Source of the DNA: an uncultured Vibrio sp.
GTDB taxonomy: Bacteria; Pseudomonadota; Gammaproteobacteria; Enterobacterales; Vibrionaceae
Direction of reading: 5' to 3'
Length of the DNA: 64,000 nt
Assembly (NCBI RefSeq): GCF_963675395.1
Contig: NZ_OY776222.1
Coordinates: 806,001-870,000 of the forward strand
Of the stretch, positions 38,944-47,969 are shown in pieces. The notes under the pieces were generated by a model. The model had not been told where the DNA came from. It saw nothing but the letters and a program-made list of their open reading frames with translations, and made no database searches. Position numbers and translations under genes: made by a program. The stretch's first letter is position 1; each line of letters begins with the position of its first letter.

Positions 38944-39066
38944 ATGTTTATTGTTTACCGCTTAGCCAAGCTAGCCATTATCTGTATGATATTCTTTACC
39001 ATTTATGATTTGATTGCCTATGGTGAGATCACTTGGTTTCATCGACTTTTGTCTTTCTTCAATTAA
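38944..39066 (+). CDS. Putative 40-residue single-pass membrane protein
   Basis: An open frame of 40 codons plus stop with an AAAGGAAC ribosome-binding site eight bases upstream. It begins MFIVYRLAKLAIICMIFFTI: short basic N-terminus, then a hydrophobic stretch of about 17 residues, then a polar tail with aromatic residues (GEITWFHRLLSFFN). It ends 38 bp before the OsmC-family gene, so the two may be co-transcribed. No function is known to me. Confidence 0.5.
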   Translation: MFIVYRLAKLAIICMIFFTIYDLIAYGEITWFHRLLSFFN

Positions 39067-39104
39067 TTAGAACGATGTAACTCCAAAACAGATAGGAGCT
39101 GAGT

Positions 39105-39581
39105 ATGAGTAAGCACACTGCCTTAATCGAATGGCAGCGTCAATCAAGTGAAGTTTTTAGCGACAATCAATACAGCCGGGCGCACACTTGGTCGTTTGAT
39201 GGGGGCCTACAAGTACCCGCTTCTCCTTCCCCTCATGTGGTTCCTCTTCCATTATCAGTCGAAGAGAATGTGGATCCGGAAGAAGCGTTTGTTGCAGCAC
39301 TCTCGAGCTGTCATATGTTGGTGTTTTTGTCCATAGCAGCCAAACGCCGTTATGTTGTTGACTCTTATGTAGACGCCGCCGAGGGGGAGCTGACAAAAGA
39401 GGACAACGGGAAAGAGTGGGTGTCCCGCGTGATGTTGAATCCCAAAATCGTGTTTTCTGGTGACAAACAGCCTTCGTTTGCACAGTTAGAAAAAATGCAC
39501 CATATGGCACATCAAAATTGCTTTATTGCTAACTCTGTTAAAACTGAAGTGGTGACAAATATTCTAGATTTTGACTATTGA
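39105..39581 (+). CDS. OsmC-family peroxiredoxin-like protein
   Basis: 158 residues of the OsmC/Ohr fold. Both family cysteines are there: one in ALSSCHMLVFLSIAAKRRY (about residue 68) and one in HQNCFIANSVKTEV near the C-terminus. Family members reduce organic peroxides with these cysteines. TAGGAGCTGAGT upstream gives a good ribosome-binding site. It converges with the NarL-like gene, whose stop overlaps its 3' end by 7 bp. Confidence 0.88.
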   Translation: MSKHTALIEWQRQSSEVFSDNQYSRAHTWSFDGGLQVPASPSPHVVPLPLSVEENVDPEEAFVAALSSCHMLVFLSIAAKRRYVVDSYVDAAEGELTKEDNGKEWVSRVMLNPKIVFSGDKQPSFAQLEKMHHMAHQNCFIANSVKTEVVTNILDFDY

Positions 39582-40219
39582 TTGTCGATCATCCAGACAG
39601 CGGCTTCCAAGCGCGAGCTGACATTCAATTTCTTTAAAAGATTTTTAACATGGACTTTTACTGTTGAGTCTGTGATGTTTAGTTCATGAGCGATGAGTTT
39701 ATTACTCATGCCTTTAGAGATGAGTGACAGAATTTCAAGTTCTCGATTGGTGAGGGTTTTGAGTGGGCTTTCTTGAGCGCGTTTTTTCGGCTTACTGCTT
39801 GATTGAAGAAGTACTTTGGTCAGTCGATCAGACAAGGCAAGTTGTCCCAATACCGCTTGTTTTATATTAGATACGATATCTTCCGGCTCCATGTCTTTTA
39901 ACAGGTAGCCATCTGCACCGCTTGATATGGCATTGAGCACATCATCTTCATTGTCAGATACGGTTAGCATTACAACACGAGAAGTGACACCTTTTTCTCT
40001 CATTTGGCGGACGGTTTCTAAGCCATCGATTCCTTGCATGTTTAGATCAAGAATAATTAAGTCCGGATCGTGTTGAACCGCCCCTTCGATTGCATCCGTT
40101 CCGTTGTTATATTCGCAAATCACTTGCAAGCCTTCTTCTAAGGCAATCAGTTGTCGTAACCCACTGCGAAATAGTGGGTGGTCGTCGACCAACATTATCG
40201 TTGCTTCTTCTGAGCTCAC
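39575..40219 (-). CDS. narL: NarL-like two-component response regulator
   Basis: 214 residues. Receiver domain: acidic pair in LVDDHPLFRSGL, phospho-acceptor Asp in DLIILDLNMQGIDG, and Lys in YLLKDMEPED. The C-terminal LuxR-type helix-turn-helix reads LTNRELEILSLISKGMSNKL and STVKVHVKNLLKKL. A GTG start at 40219 with AAAGGAG six bases upstream gives a length close to E. coli NarL (216); longer in-frame starts lack such a site. No histidine kinase is nearby. It lies downstream of the kinase/phosphatase gene and nitrate genes, in keeping with nitrate control. Confidence 0.82.
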   Translation of the reverse strand: MSSEEATIMLVDDHPLFRSGLRQLIALEEGLQVICEYNNGTDAIEGAVQHDPDLIILDLNMQGIDGLETVRQMREKGVTSRVVMLTVSDNEDDVLNAISSGADGYLLKDMEPEDIVSNIKQAVLGQLALSDRLTKVLLQSSSKPKKRAQESPLKTLTNRELEILSLISKGMSNKLIAHELNITDSTVKVHVKNLLKKLNVSSRLEAAVWMIDNQ

Positions 40220-40329
40220 CGTTAACTCCTTTAACGTGTTCAGTGTTATTACTTTATCATCATGATTTAGGGCCAATAAATCTACAATTATTTTTTCGCG
40301 CTGTGAAAATATTCCCTTACCTCTGGTGC

Positions 40330-42084
40330 CTAACTGGGTATTAAACGCAGTAACAGTAACCCTTCAATGGCCGCGATAGAACAAGCGATCAAAGCAAAGG
40401 ACTTCCAAAATAAAATAGGGTTACGTTTCAGTAGCGGTTTGTTGCTTACGCCGTTTAATAGTTGAGTATTCGGAGTGAACAGGTCTGCGACGAAGTCTCC
40501 GAGTGCCTGATAACGGTTATTGGGGAGTTCTGACGTTGCCTTTTTAAATACTAGGTCAATCCAAAGCGGGATATCTTCGCGATATTCTTTAATGGTATGG
40601 TACTGCCATCTGACATGTCTGGCTTGCTGTAATGTTTGCTGAGAGTGCTCTTTATATGGGAGGTGCCCAGTGAGCATTTCGTATCCGACAATCCCGATAG
40701 AAAACAGATCCGAGAGAGTACTTGCTTCCCCGGTATTAATGTACTCAGGAGCGGTATAGTTAACGGAGCCAAGAGGGAAGGCTGCGTTTTGTTCGGTTTG
40801 CATTTCGCTGAGGCCTTTTACTTCAACTGCACCAAAGTCGATGATTTTTACTTCCTGATTTCTCGTGATCATAATGTTTTCGGGCTTAAGATCACGGTGA
40901 ACCATGTCTGCTCGCTGGAAAACCCGTACGGCCTTTACGATCCCATCCAATATTTCACGCACAGTCTCGAGCGGTGGGTTGGGATGATCATGCATCCACT
41001 GACGCAAGGTAATTCCTTCAATGTATTCGCAGACCTGGTAAAGAAAATTTGAATGCCTTGGTCGTGGAAACATTTTCATTACGCGCAGGCTGTCTAATTG
41101 AGTCGCTATCCAATATTCATTGGCAAACCGCTTTAGTGTCTCAGGGTCATCACTGTAATTGAGTGATGGTGCTTTAATAATCACATTGCCGCCTTTTTGT
41201 TTATCTAGAGCGAGATAAACGTGACTGCGTGATCCTTCATATAGGGTCTTTAGTATTTCAAAATGATCAAGGTTCTGACCTTTCACTAATGCTGGTGGGA
41301 TGTTGTTGGCAAGTAAGGCTGCTTGATGCTCAATCAAGTTAAATCTTGGTAATTCAACAACTTTTAATACGATACAGCTCGTATTGTCGGTGCTTCCTTT
41401 CAATATCGCAGCGTCACATAGGGCTTGAGCCAGTTCGTCACAAGCGTCTACGCTGCTAACTCGACGTTTGATTTCTTCATGTGTTAACGTCTCATGTACG
41501 CCGTCCGTGGTTAAAACTAATGTATCATTTTCTTCGAGCTGTAATGCTTGAAAATCGATGTCAACGTTTTCATCCATTCCGAGGGCTCGAGTCAGGTAAC
41601 TTTGGTGACCGAAATTAGTGCGCTGATGATCGCGGGTTAGTAGGGTGAGGTTGTTATCTCTATAGAGGTAAACACGGCTATCACCAACGTGAAAGATATG
41701 GCAGGTATTGGATTTAATCACAATGGTGCTAAAAGTTGTCACCATACCGTTATGGTAAAGATGATCTTTGCCCTGATTATAAAGCCAGCTGTTTAAACTG
41801 GTGAGTAATTCACTAACCGAGCGCTTAATACTCCAACTTGACGGTGTTGCATAGTAGTCTGTAACAAATTGAGTGGTAGCAGTCTGGCTTGCTTGTTGGG
41901 CCTGATTACTGCAACTCACACCATCAGCGATACAAGCCACAACCCCTTTGTAAGCGAGTTCATCGCGAGTGGTTGGGTACTTGACGATAAAGGCGTCTTG
42001 GTTTTCTGCTCTTTTACCGGTTAAAGAACACCCCGAAAATTCGATATGTTGCTTTTCTTGAGTTGGCTTTTCTTGAACTGACAT
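40330..42084 (-). CDS. PP2C phosphatase - Ser/Thr kinase fusion, membrane-anchored
   Basis: 584 residues. N-terminal PP2C domain (about 12-240) with metal-binding ENQDAF, CIADGVS, HVGDSRVYLY, LTTDGVHE and DNTSC. A eukaryotic-type kinase domain follows (about 275-540): Lys in NVIIKAP, catalytic MVHRDLKPENIM, DFGAVEV and APEYINTGE. A C-terminal membrane helix (FALIACSIAAIEGLLLLRLI) anchors it with the catalytic parts in the cytoplasm. The same fusion sits beside nitrate transporter and nirBD genes in Pseudomonas. Its target is not known; a role in nitrogen control is inferred from location. A terminator separates it from narK. Confidence 0.88.
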   Translation of the reverse strand: MSVQEKPTQEKQHIEFSGCSLTGKRAENQDAFIVKYPTTRDELAYKGVVACIADGVSCSNQAQQASQTATTQFVTDYYATPSSWSIKRSVSELLTSLNSWLYNQGKDHLYHNGMVTTFSTIVIKSNTCHIFHVGDSRVYLYRDNNLTLLTRDHQRTNFGHQSYLTRALGMDENVDIDFQALQLEENDTLVLTTDGVHETLTHEEIKRRVSSVDACDELAQALCDAAILKGSTDNTSCIVLKVVELPRFNLIEHQAALLANNIPPALVKGQNLDHFEILKTLYEGSRSHVYLALDKQKGGNVIIKAPSLNYSDDPETLKRFANEYWIATQLDSLRVMKMFPRPRHSNFLYQVCEYIEGITLRQWMHDHPNPPLETVREILDGIVKAVRVFQRADMVHRDLKPENIMITRNQEVKIIDFGAVEVKGLSEMQTEQNAAFPLGSVNYTAPEYINTGEASTLSDLFSIGIVGYEMLTGHLPYKEHSQQTLQQARHVRWQYHTIKEYREDIPLWIDLVFKKATSELPNNRYQALGDFVADLFTPNTQLLNGVSNKPLLKRNPILFWKSFALIACSIAAIEGLLLLRLIPS

Positions 42085-42128
42085 TAAGTCTTCCTTGCCA
42101 CATTTCCCAGAATAAAAAGGAATAAGAA

Positions 42129-42160
42129 CAAAAGCCCAACCATCGATGGTCGAGCTTTTG
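42129..42160 (-). terminator. Intrinsic terminator after narK
   Basis: CAAAAGC and GCTTTTG arms flank a central palindrome ACCATCGATGGT; on the minus strand the stem ends in GGGCTTTTG followed by T-rich sequence. It lies about 110 bp past the narK stop and 45 bp before the phosphatase/kinase gene, so that gene may need its own promoter or read-through. Confidence 0.65.
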
Positions 42161-42272
42161 AACGATATTGAAACGGTACCGACCTAGTGCATTTAAGTGA
42201 GTCAAGTTCAATATCTCCCGATAAACCTGTTTTATATCAAACTTATTTATAAAACCCTTCTCTCTATAAACT

Positions 42273-43742
42273 TTAGCTAGATACGTCGATAAGTGTCACA
42301 CTGCCATCTTCGTTAACTTCTGCAATTTTACCTGATGGCTCTTCCATAAACATCAGAGCGACGAAGCCAACGACCGCCGTAGCGGCGATTACGTAGAAGA
42401 ACGTTTGATAAGAAACGAAAGATAAAATGGTTAGGTAAGTCACTGCGCCAACATTGCCGTAAGCACCTGTCATACCCGCAATCTGTCCAGTCATTCGGCG
42501 CTTGATAAGTGGAACGGTCGCAAATACCGCGCCTTCACCAGCTTGAACAAAGAATGAGCATGCCATTGCCGCTGCTACTGCTACCCATACAGGCCAGCTT
42601 TCGTTTACTTGTCCCATCAGGAAGTAACCTACCGCTAGACCAGCCGTTAGGATAAGCAGTGTGAGCTTGCGGCCAAACTTATCTGAAATTAAGCCACCGC
42701 CAGGACGAGACATCAGGTTCATGAAGGCGTAAGCCGAAGCCACCATACCTGCAACAACAGGTGATAATTCAAATGTTTCTGAAAAGAACAGTGGCAACAT
42801 TGAAATCACGGCTAGTTCAGAGCCAAACGTTGCAAAGTACAGCACGTTTAGAACCGCAACTTGTTTGAATTTGTACTGATGAATAGGCTCCACTGGCTTT
42901 TTGAAAATTGTTTTGTTGACTTTCCAAACCTGATTCGCGTCGATAATGTAAAGCACCACGAGTCCAACGTAGATCGCGTTTACCATCCATTGGTCGAGCA
43001 TGTTGATGTTGGTTGGTGATAATTTCCACGCAAGCAGTGCGAGAACGGCGTACATAGGGACTTTCATCGCCAGTAGGAAGAAGAAATCGCCTTTCGAGGT
43101 CACTTCCATTGCAGAAAGATGTTTTGGTCGGAAGTAGGTAGCTCCCTTTGGTGTATCTGATACGTTTTTGTAAAAAACAACCGAGAAAAGAAGGCTCATC
43201 ACACCCGTCAGAGCTGTCGCATAGCGCCATCCGTCGTCACCGCCGAAGGCTAATGCTAGCGTTGGTAGGGTAAATGCTGCTGCGGCAGAACCGAAGTTAC
43301 CCCAGCCACCGTAAATACCCTCTGCAGTACCAAGTTGGTTGTGTGGGAACCATTCAGATACGAGACGAATGCCAATAACAAAGCCTGCGCCGATAAAGCC
43401 AAGTAGGAAACGAGCTATCGCTGCCTGAATAAAAGAATCTGCAAAGGCGAACATAAAACATGGGATAGAGCAGACGGCCAGCAGTGCTGAATAGACAATG
43501 CGAGGTCCAAAGCGGTCGGTAAACATCCCAATGAGTACGCGAGCCGGAATGGTCAGTGCGACGTTCAAAATTAAAAGGGTTTTGATTTCCTGAGAGGATA
43601 GGCCAAGTGTTTCTTTGACCATTTGTAGCATTGGTGCAAAGTTGAACCAGACAACAAAAGTAATAAAAAATGCCATCCAGCTTAAGTGGAGAATCTTCAT
43701 TTTCCCTGTAAAGGAAAGGAGTGTAAATTTAGAGCTTTCCAT
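42273..43742 (-). CDS. MFS nitrate/nitrite transporter (NarK/NasA family)
   Basis: 489 residues with about twelve membrane segments. NNP-family features: FVVWFNFAPMLQMVKETLGLSS in the first helix, RVLIGMFTDRFGPRIVYS, GFIGAGFVIGIRLVSEWF (nitrate signature), EGIYGGWGNFGSAAAAF and the second signature GAYGNVGAVTYLTIL. The start ATG at 43742 has AAAGGA nine bases upstream; ATG 43748 is too close. It imports nitrate for the reductase encoded divergently. Order cobA-nirB-nirD-narK supports assimilation rather than respiration. Confidence 0.9.
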   Translation of the reverse strand: MESSKFTLLSFTGKMKILHLSWMAFFITFVVWFNFAPMLQMVKETLGLSSQEIKTLLILNVALTIPARVLIGMFTDRFGPRIVYSALLAVCSIPCFMFAFADSFIQAAIARFLLGFIGAGFVIGIRLVSEWFPHNQLGTAEGIYGGWGNFGSAAAAFTLPTLALAFGGDDGWRYATALTGVMSLLFSVVFYKNVSDTPKGATYFRPKHLSAMEVTSKGDFFFLLAMKVPMYAVLALLAWKLSPTNINMLDQWMVNAIYVGLVVLYIIDANQVWKVNKTIFKKPVEPIHQYKFKQVAVLNVLYFATFGSELAVISMLPLFFSETFELSPVVAGMVASAYAFMNLMSRPGGGLISDKFGRKLTLLILTAGLAVGYFLMGQVNESWPVWVAVAAAMACSFFVQAGEGAVFATVPLIKRRMTGQIAGMTGAYGNVGAVTYLTILSFVSYQTFFYVIAATAVVGFVALMFMEEPSGKIAEVNEDGSVTLIDVSS

Positions 43743-43823
43743 GTTCATTATTCCTTTTAAAAGTTTTCTCAGCGTCATTGCCCTAATAAGGCAATGACGT
43801 GGTGCTTTTACTGATACTGCTCG

Positions 43824-44150
43824 TTACTGTCTTATCTCAATGATGCCGTTGTTGTTTCTTACTTCATAAATCGGCAGGCTGTACTCTGGGTTTTCAATGC
43901 ATTGACCCGTTTCCAGGCAGAAATGTTGTTTGTATAACGGCGATGACACACACAATGTTTCGTCTATGCAGCCAACAATGCCTCTCGATAAAATATTGGC
44001 CTTACCAATCGGGTCATAGTTAGAAATGGCGTGCAAAGAGTTGGTACGCTGGCTGAAAAACACCGCGATTTGTTTTTTATCTACTTTTGCGCAGACACCT
44101 GTGTTGGGTGCGATTGCCGATGATTCACAGATTGATATCCAGTTACTCAT
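43824..44150 (-). CDS. nirD: Nitrite reductase small subunit NirD
   Basis: 108 residues of the Rieske-like NirD fold. N-terminal W-x-x-I-C, CAKVDKKQIAVFF, and LYKQHFCLETGQCIENPEYSLPIYEVR are typical. The Rieske Cys-His pairs are not present (ISNYDPIGKANIL takes their place), as in E. coli NirD, so it carries no iron-sulfur cluster. It starts 36 bp after nirB and works with it. Confidence 0.9.
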   Translation of the reverse strand: MSNWISICESSAIAPNTGVCAKVDKKQIAVFFSQRTNSLHAISNYDPIGKANILSRGIVGCIDETLCVSSPLYKQHFCLETGQCIENPEYSLPIYEVRNNNGIIEIRQ

Positions 44151-44186
44151 ATCGATTCTCCTAAAAATTAATTATCCAGATTGGTA

Positions 44187-46727
44187 TCAGTTAACTTCGA
44201 CCACTTCGATAGCAAGCTCTTCAGCTGTGTTTTTCGGGAACTTCTGTTCTCTTACTTTGACGAACTGAAGTGATTCATCACGATCAGGGCTGTTGATAAA
44301 GTGGCTGAATCGACGCAGTTTTTCAGGAGATTCCAATGTGGTTTTCCATTCACACTGGTAATTTTCCAGGCTCTCTTTCATCGATTTTTCAAGTTCTTCG
44401 GCTAGCCCTAGCTTATCCTCAATAACCACTTCTTTGAGGTAATCAAGGCCGCCCTCCAGGTTCTCTAGCCAGACGGAAGTACGTTGCAGTCTGTCTGCTG
44501 TGCGGATATAGAACATAAGCACTCGGTCGACATATTTAATCAGTGTTTCGTCATCTAAATCCGTAGCGAGAAGGTCAGCGTGACGTGGGCGCATACCGCC
44601 GTTACCACACACGTAGAGGTTCCATCCTTTGTCTGTTGCTATCACGCCAATATCTTTTGATTGGGCTTCAGCACATTCACGAGTACAACCGGATACCGCA
44701 AATTTAAGCTTGTGAGGGGAGCGAAGGCCTTTGTAACGATTTTCTAAATCGATAGCGAAGCCCACGCTATTTCCTACGCCGTAGCGACACCAGGTGCTGC
44801 CCACGCAAGACTTAACGGTACGAACCGACTTACCGTAGGCGTGGCCAGTCTCAAAGCCTGCATCAACCAGGCGTTGCCATATTGCAGGTAGGTCGTTGAG
44901 TTGAGCACCAAACAGGTCAATTCGTTGTCCTCCCGTGACTTTGGTATAAAGATCAAAATCACGCGCAACTTCGCCAATAACAATGAGTTTTTCTGGTGTG
45001 ATTTCGCCGCCAGCGACTCGTGGTACAACAGAGTAGGTACCATCTTTTTGCATGTTACCCAGATAGATATCGTTGGTATCCTGAAGCTCGATATGTTCAT
45101 CCTGCAAGATGTAATCATTCCAGTAGGAAGCTAAGATAGAACCCGCGGTAGGTTTACAGACTTCACAACCCAGCCCTTTACCATATTTTTCCAACAACTC
45201 ATCGAACGTTCTGATTTTGTTTACACGAATAAGATCACTGAGTTCCTGACGTGAATACGCAAAGTGTTGGCAGATATCGTTATTCACTTCGACGCCAAGT
45301 TTTTCTAACTCGCTGTCGAGTACCTGTTTAGCTAAAGCGCTACAGCCGCCACAGCCTGTTGACGCGTTGGTCGTCTCTTTTAGTGCCGCCATCGTGGTGC
45401 AGCCAGCAGCCACCGCTTGTTTAATTGAACCTTTGGTGACATCGAAGCACGAGCAGATGACCGCACTGTCAGGCAGAGCGTCAATACCGAGCCCGGCAGA
45501 TTCATCTTCAGCCACGTTAGGCAGGATTAATACGGATGGGTTCTCAGGTAACGGAAGATCGTTTTGGCGAATCTGCAATAGGTTTCCATAGGCATCTGCA
45601 TCACCCACTAATACCGCACCAACAATTTTTTTCTTGTCTTCAGAAACAATCAGGCGCTTATAGACTTGTTCAATCTCATCTTTATAGGTGTAAGAGAGCG
45701 CACCAGCCGTTTGGCCATGAACTTCGCCAATGCTTGCAACATCAACACCCATTAATTTCAGTTTGGTGCTCATATCGGCACCAGTGAATTGTGCAGCTTG
45801 CTCTGAACCAAGGATATGTTGAGCCGCGACTTTCGCCATTTGGTAGCCTGGTGCGACTAATCCGAAGATACGTTGTTCCCATAATGCGCACTCACCAATC
45901 GCATAGATATCTTCATAGTTGGTTTGGCAGTGATTGTTGATTACAATACCGCCACGCTCTCCAATCTCTATCGTGCTATTACGCGCCAGCTCATCTTGTG
46001 GGCGAATGCCAGCTGAAAAGACGATCATGTCAGTATCAATATGAGTACCGTCGGCGAAGTTCATTCTGTAGCGACATTCATTTCCATCGATGATTTCGGT
46101 GGTGGCTTTTTCTGTATGAACGGTAACACCCAGTGCTTCAATCTTGCGGCGGAGTAAGTCACCACCATCTTGGTCGAGCTGAACCGCCATTAGACGTGGG
46201 GCAAACTCGACAACATGCGTTTCTAGCCCTAGGTTTTTAATTGCATTTGCTGCTTCCAGACCCAAAAGGCCGCCACCAATCACCACGCCAACTTTGCTCG
46301 CTTTACTTGAGCGTTCTATTTCGTCCAGATCTTCGATGGTTCTGTAGACATGGCAGAACTCTTTTTCGTTGCCAGGAATCGGTGGGACAAACGGGTACGA
46401 CCCTGTCGCGAGAACCAATTTGTCGTAGCTTTCTACACGACCTGAAGAGGTAACAATCTCTTTAGTATCCGGATTGACGTTGCTTACTTTCTCATTCAGC
46501 AAATATTTTATGCCATTTGACTGGTAGTAACCTTCGCTGGTTAACGCAAGGTCTTCGACGCTATTACCAGTAAAGTAAGAAGTCAGTTGAACACGGTCGT
46601 AAGCGAGGCGAGGCTCCTCAGAAAACGTGACGACTTCAACATTGTCTTGCTCAGACTGGATTAGTGTATCAATAAACTTATGGCCAACCATTCCGTTACC
46701 GACCACAATGATTTTTTGCTTGCTCAT
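44187..46727 (-). CDS. nirB: Assimilatory NADH-nitrite reductase large subunit NirB
   Basis: 846 residues. Order: FAD/NAD-binding reductase domain (residues 1-400; KIIVVGNGMVGHKFID and VGVVIGGGLLGLEAANAI), BFD-like [2Fe-2S] domain (VICSCFDVTKGSI ... TGCGGCSALAKQVL), a second Cys-rich linker (LGCEVCKPTAGS), and the sulfite/nitrite-reductase C-terminal domains with the [4Fe-4S]-siroheme ligands CVGSTWCRYG and SGCTRECAEA. It reduces nitrite to ammonium with NADH. It needs siroheme, made through CobA encoded directly upstream. Confidence 0.94.
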   Translation of the reverse strand: MSKQKIIVVGNGMVGHKFIDTLIQSEQDNVEVVTFSEEPRLAYDRVQLTSYFTGNSVEDLALTSEGYYQSNGIKYLLNEKVSNVNPDTKEIVTSSGRVESYDKLVLATGSYPFVPPIPGNEKEFCHVYRTIEDLDEIERSSKASKVGVVIGGGLLGLEAANAIKNLGLETHVVEFAPRLMAVQLDQDGGDLLRRKIEALGVTVHTEKATTEIIDGNECRYRMNFADGTHIDTDMIVFSAGIRPQDELARNSTIEIGERGGIVINNHCQTNYEDIYAIGECALWEQRIFGLVAPGYQMAKVAAQHILGSEQAAQFTGADMSTKLKLMGVDVASIGEVHGQTAGALSYTYKDEIEQVYKRLIVSEDKKKIVGAVLVGDADAYGNLLQIRQNDLPLPENPSVLILPNVAEDESAGLGIDALPDSAVICSCFDVTKGSIKQAVAAGCTTMAALKETTNASTGCGGCSALAKQVLDSELEKLGVEVNNDICQHFAYSRQELSDLIRVNKIRTFDELLEKYGKGLGCEVCKPTAGSILASYWNDYILQDEHIELQDTNDIYLGNMQKDGTYSVVPRVAGGEITPEKLIVIGEVARDFDLYTKVTGGQRIDLFGAQLNDLPAIWQRLVDAGFETGHAYGKSVRTVKSCVGSTWCRYGVGNSVGFAIDLENRYKGLRSPHKLKFAVSGCTRECAEAQSKDIGVIATDKGWNLYVCGNGGMRPRHADLLATDLDDETLIKYVDRVLMFYIRTADRLQRTSVWLENLEGGLDYLKEVVIEDKLGLAEELEKSMKESLENYQCEWKTTLESPEKLRRFSHFINSPDRDESLQFVKVREQKFPKNTAEELAIEVVEVN

Positions 46728-46771
46728 AATCTAATTTCCCTTAGTAAATCTGACTTTCCATGGCCGTGTCA

Positions 46772-47587
46772 TTAGGCGCTTTTGAGTAAACGTGACTCGG
46801 AAAGTGCTTCCGTATTTTTGTTATTAAGCTGCTGTAACCAGTCCATTTGATTCGCCACAGAAACAACGTCACCGATTACGATTAATGCTGGAGACTTTAT
46901 TGAGTGACGTGATATCAGTTCGGAGAGATCCGATAGCTGACCAACGATCGTTCTTTGCTGTGGCGTACAACCGTTTTCAATAATTGCGACTGGTTTATCT
47001 GAGTTCATACCTGAACTGATCAACTGCTCTTGTATGAGTGGCGCTTTGGTCAAACCCATATAAATGACCAGAGTTTGGTTGAGCTGAGCCAATGCAGACC
47101 AGTTAATCTCAAGCTTCTTATCAGCGTGAGCGGTGATAAAGGTGCACCCCTGCGCTAAGCCTCGGTGGGTTAGGGGGATGTTGGAGTAAGTTGAACACCC
47201 TGAAGCAGCGGTAATGCCCGGAACCACGCTGACATTAATTCCCAGTTTGGTGAGAAAAAGCATTTCTTCTCCACCACGTCCAAAAACGAATGAGTCTCCA
47301 CCTTTAACACGACAGACGTTTTTTGCATCCAAAGCAAAATTGGCAATCAGTTGGTTTATTTCTTCTTGTTTATAGCTATGGCAACCTTTTGCTTTGCCGA
47401 CATAGACGAGCTTGCAATGAACAGGAAACAGCGCTCGCACATCTTCACTGACTAAGTTGTCGTATACGATGACATCGGCACGCTCAATCGCTTTAAGTGC
47501 TTTAACGGTAAGTAGGTCTGGATCGCCAGGACCAGCCCCTACCAGTGATACGCTTCCAATAACTGAATGTTCTGTATTCATCATCAT
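46772..47587 (-). CDS. cobA: Uroporphyrinogen-III C-methyltransferase
   Basis: 271 residues. SAM-binding signatures [20 protein letters not shown] (residues about 13-32), [38 protein letters not shown] and LVIYMGLTK define SUMT. It makes precorrin-2, the siroheme precursor for NirB. Only the methyltransferase domain is present (no CysG dehydrogenase/chelatase part). First gene of the operon, 25 bp from the predicted sigma-54 start. Confidence 0.92.
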   Translation of the reverse strand: MMMNTEHSVIGSVSLVGAGPGDPDLLTVKALKAIERADVIVYDNLVSEDVRALFPVHCKLVYVGKAKGCHSYKQEEINQLIANFALDAKNVCRVKGGDSFVFGRGGEEMLFLTKLGINVSVVPGITAASGCSTYSNIPLTHRGLAQGCTFITAHADKKLEINWSALAQLNQTLVIYMGLTKAPLIQEQLISSGMNSDKPVAIIENGCTPQQRTIVGQLSDLSELISRHSIKSPALIVIGDVVSVANQMDWLQQLNNKNTEALSESRLLKSA

Positions 47588-47622
47588 TGCCTCGAATGTG
47601 ATTTTGCTAGTTGTATCTCACA

Positions 47623-47638
47623 AAGCAATATGGGTGCC
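47623..47638 (-). promoter_or_regulatory. Sigma-54 promoter of cobA-nirBD-narK
   Basis: On the minus strand the sequence TGGCACCCATATTGCT matches the -24/-12 consensus (TGGCAC-N5-TTGC) exactly with GG-N10-GC spacing. Transcription would start near 47612, 25 bp before cobA. Confidence 0.8.
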
Positions 47639-47741
47639 ATCATGATTTATTTTTACGAATAAAATATAAATATCTTTAAATACAGTACGTTAAGGTTGTG
47701 GGCGTTTCTATTGAGCGGAATGTGGAGGGTAGAGGGGCTCA

Positions 47742-47850
47742 TACCAAAAGTGGTAGACATAGGTATTTTGTGATCAAGGTTGCATCAAAATAGGTAAATA
47801 TACACAAAAGGTGGTAGTTGTAGGGGGTATATGGATCTACCACTTTGGGG
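47742..47850. promoter_or_regulatory. Three copies of a GTGGTAG-type motif between the divergent nitrate promoters
   Basis: TACCAAAAGTGGTA (47742-47755, perfect TACCA/TGGTA dyad), CAAAAGGTGGTAG (47805-47817) and CTACCACTTTGG (47837-47848, inverted). They lie between the two sigma-54 promoters, where an enhancer-binding protein should bind; the core resembles the NtrC dyad but with different outer bases. The rest of the 380-bp interval is AT-rich. Confidence 0.5.
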
Positions 47851-47916
47851 TTAGTTGTTTTGTTAAGTTAATGAAAAATAGCAATAAAAAATCAAAAACA
47901 ACAAAATAATGGTGAT

Positions 47917-47932
47917 TGGAATGAATATTGCT
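47917..47932 (+). promoter_or_regulatory. Sigma-54 promoter of the nitrate reductase gene
   Basis: TGGAATGAATATTGCT keeps the -24 TGG, the -12 TTGC and the GG-N10-GC spacing. Start of transcription would be near 47943, 27 bp before the ATG. It is weaker than the divergent promoter (AAT in place of CAC). Confidence 0.65.
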
Positions 47933-47969
47933 GGTTAGTTCTTAAAAATAAAGTTGGAGACTGTTGGGT

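Noticed and set aside
44179..44187. GATTGGTAT, same as one end of the bet-operon MITE-like element
   Set aside because: The opposite end ATACCAATC is not found nearby, and the motif overlaps the nirB stop region; a chance match is likely.
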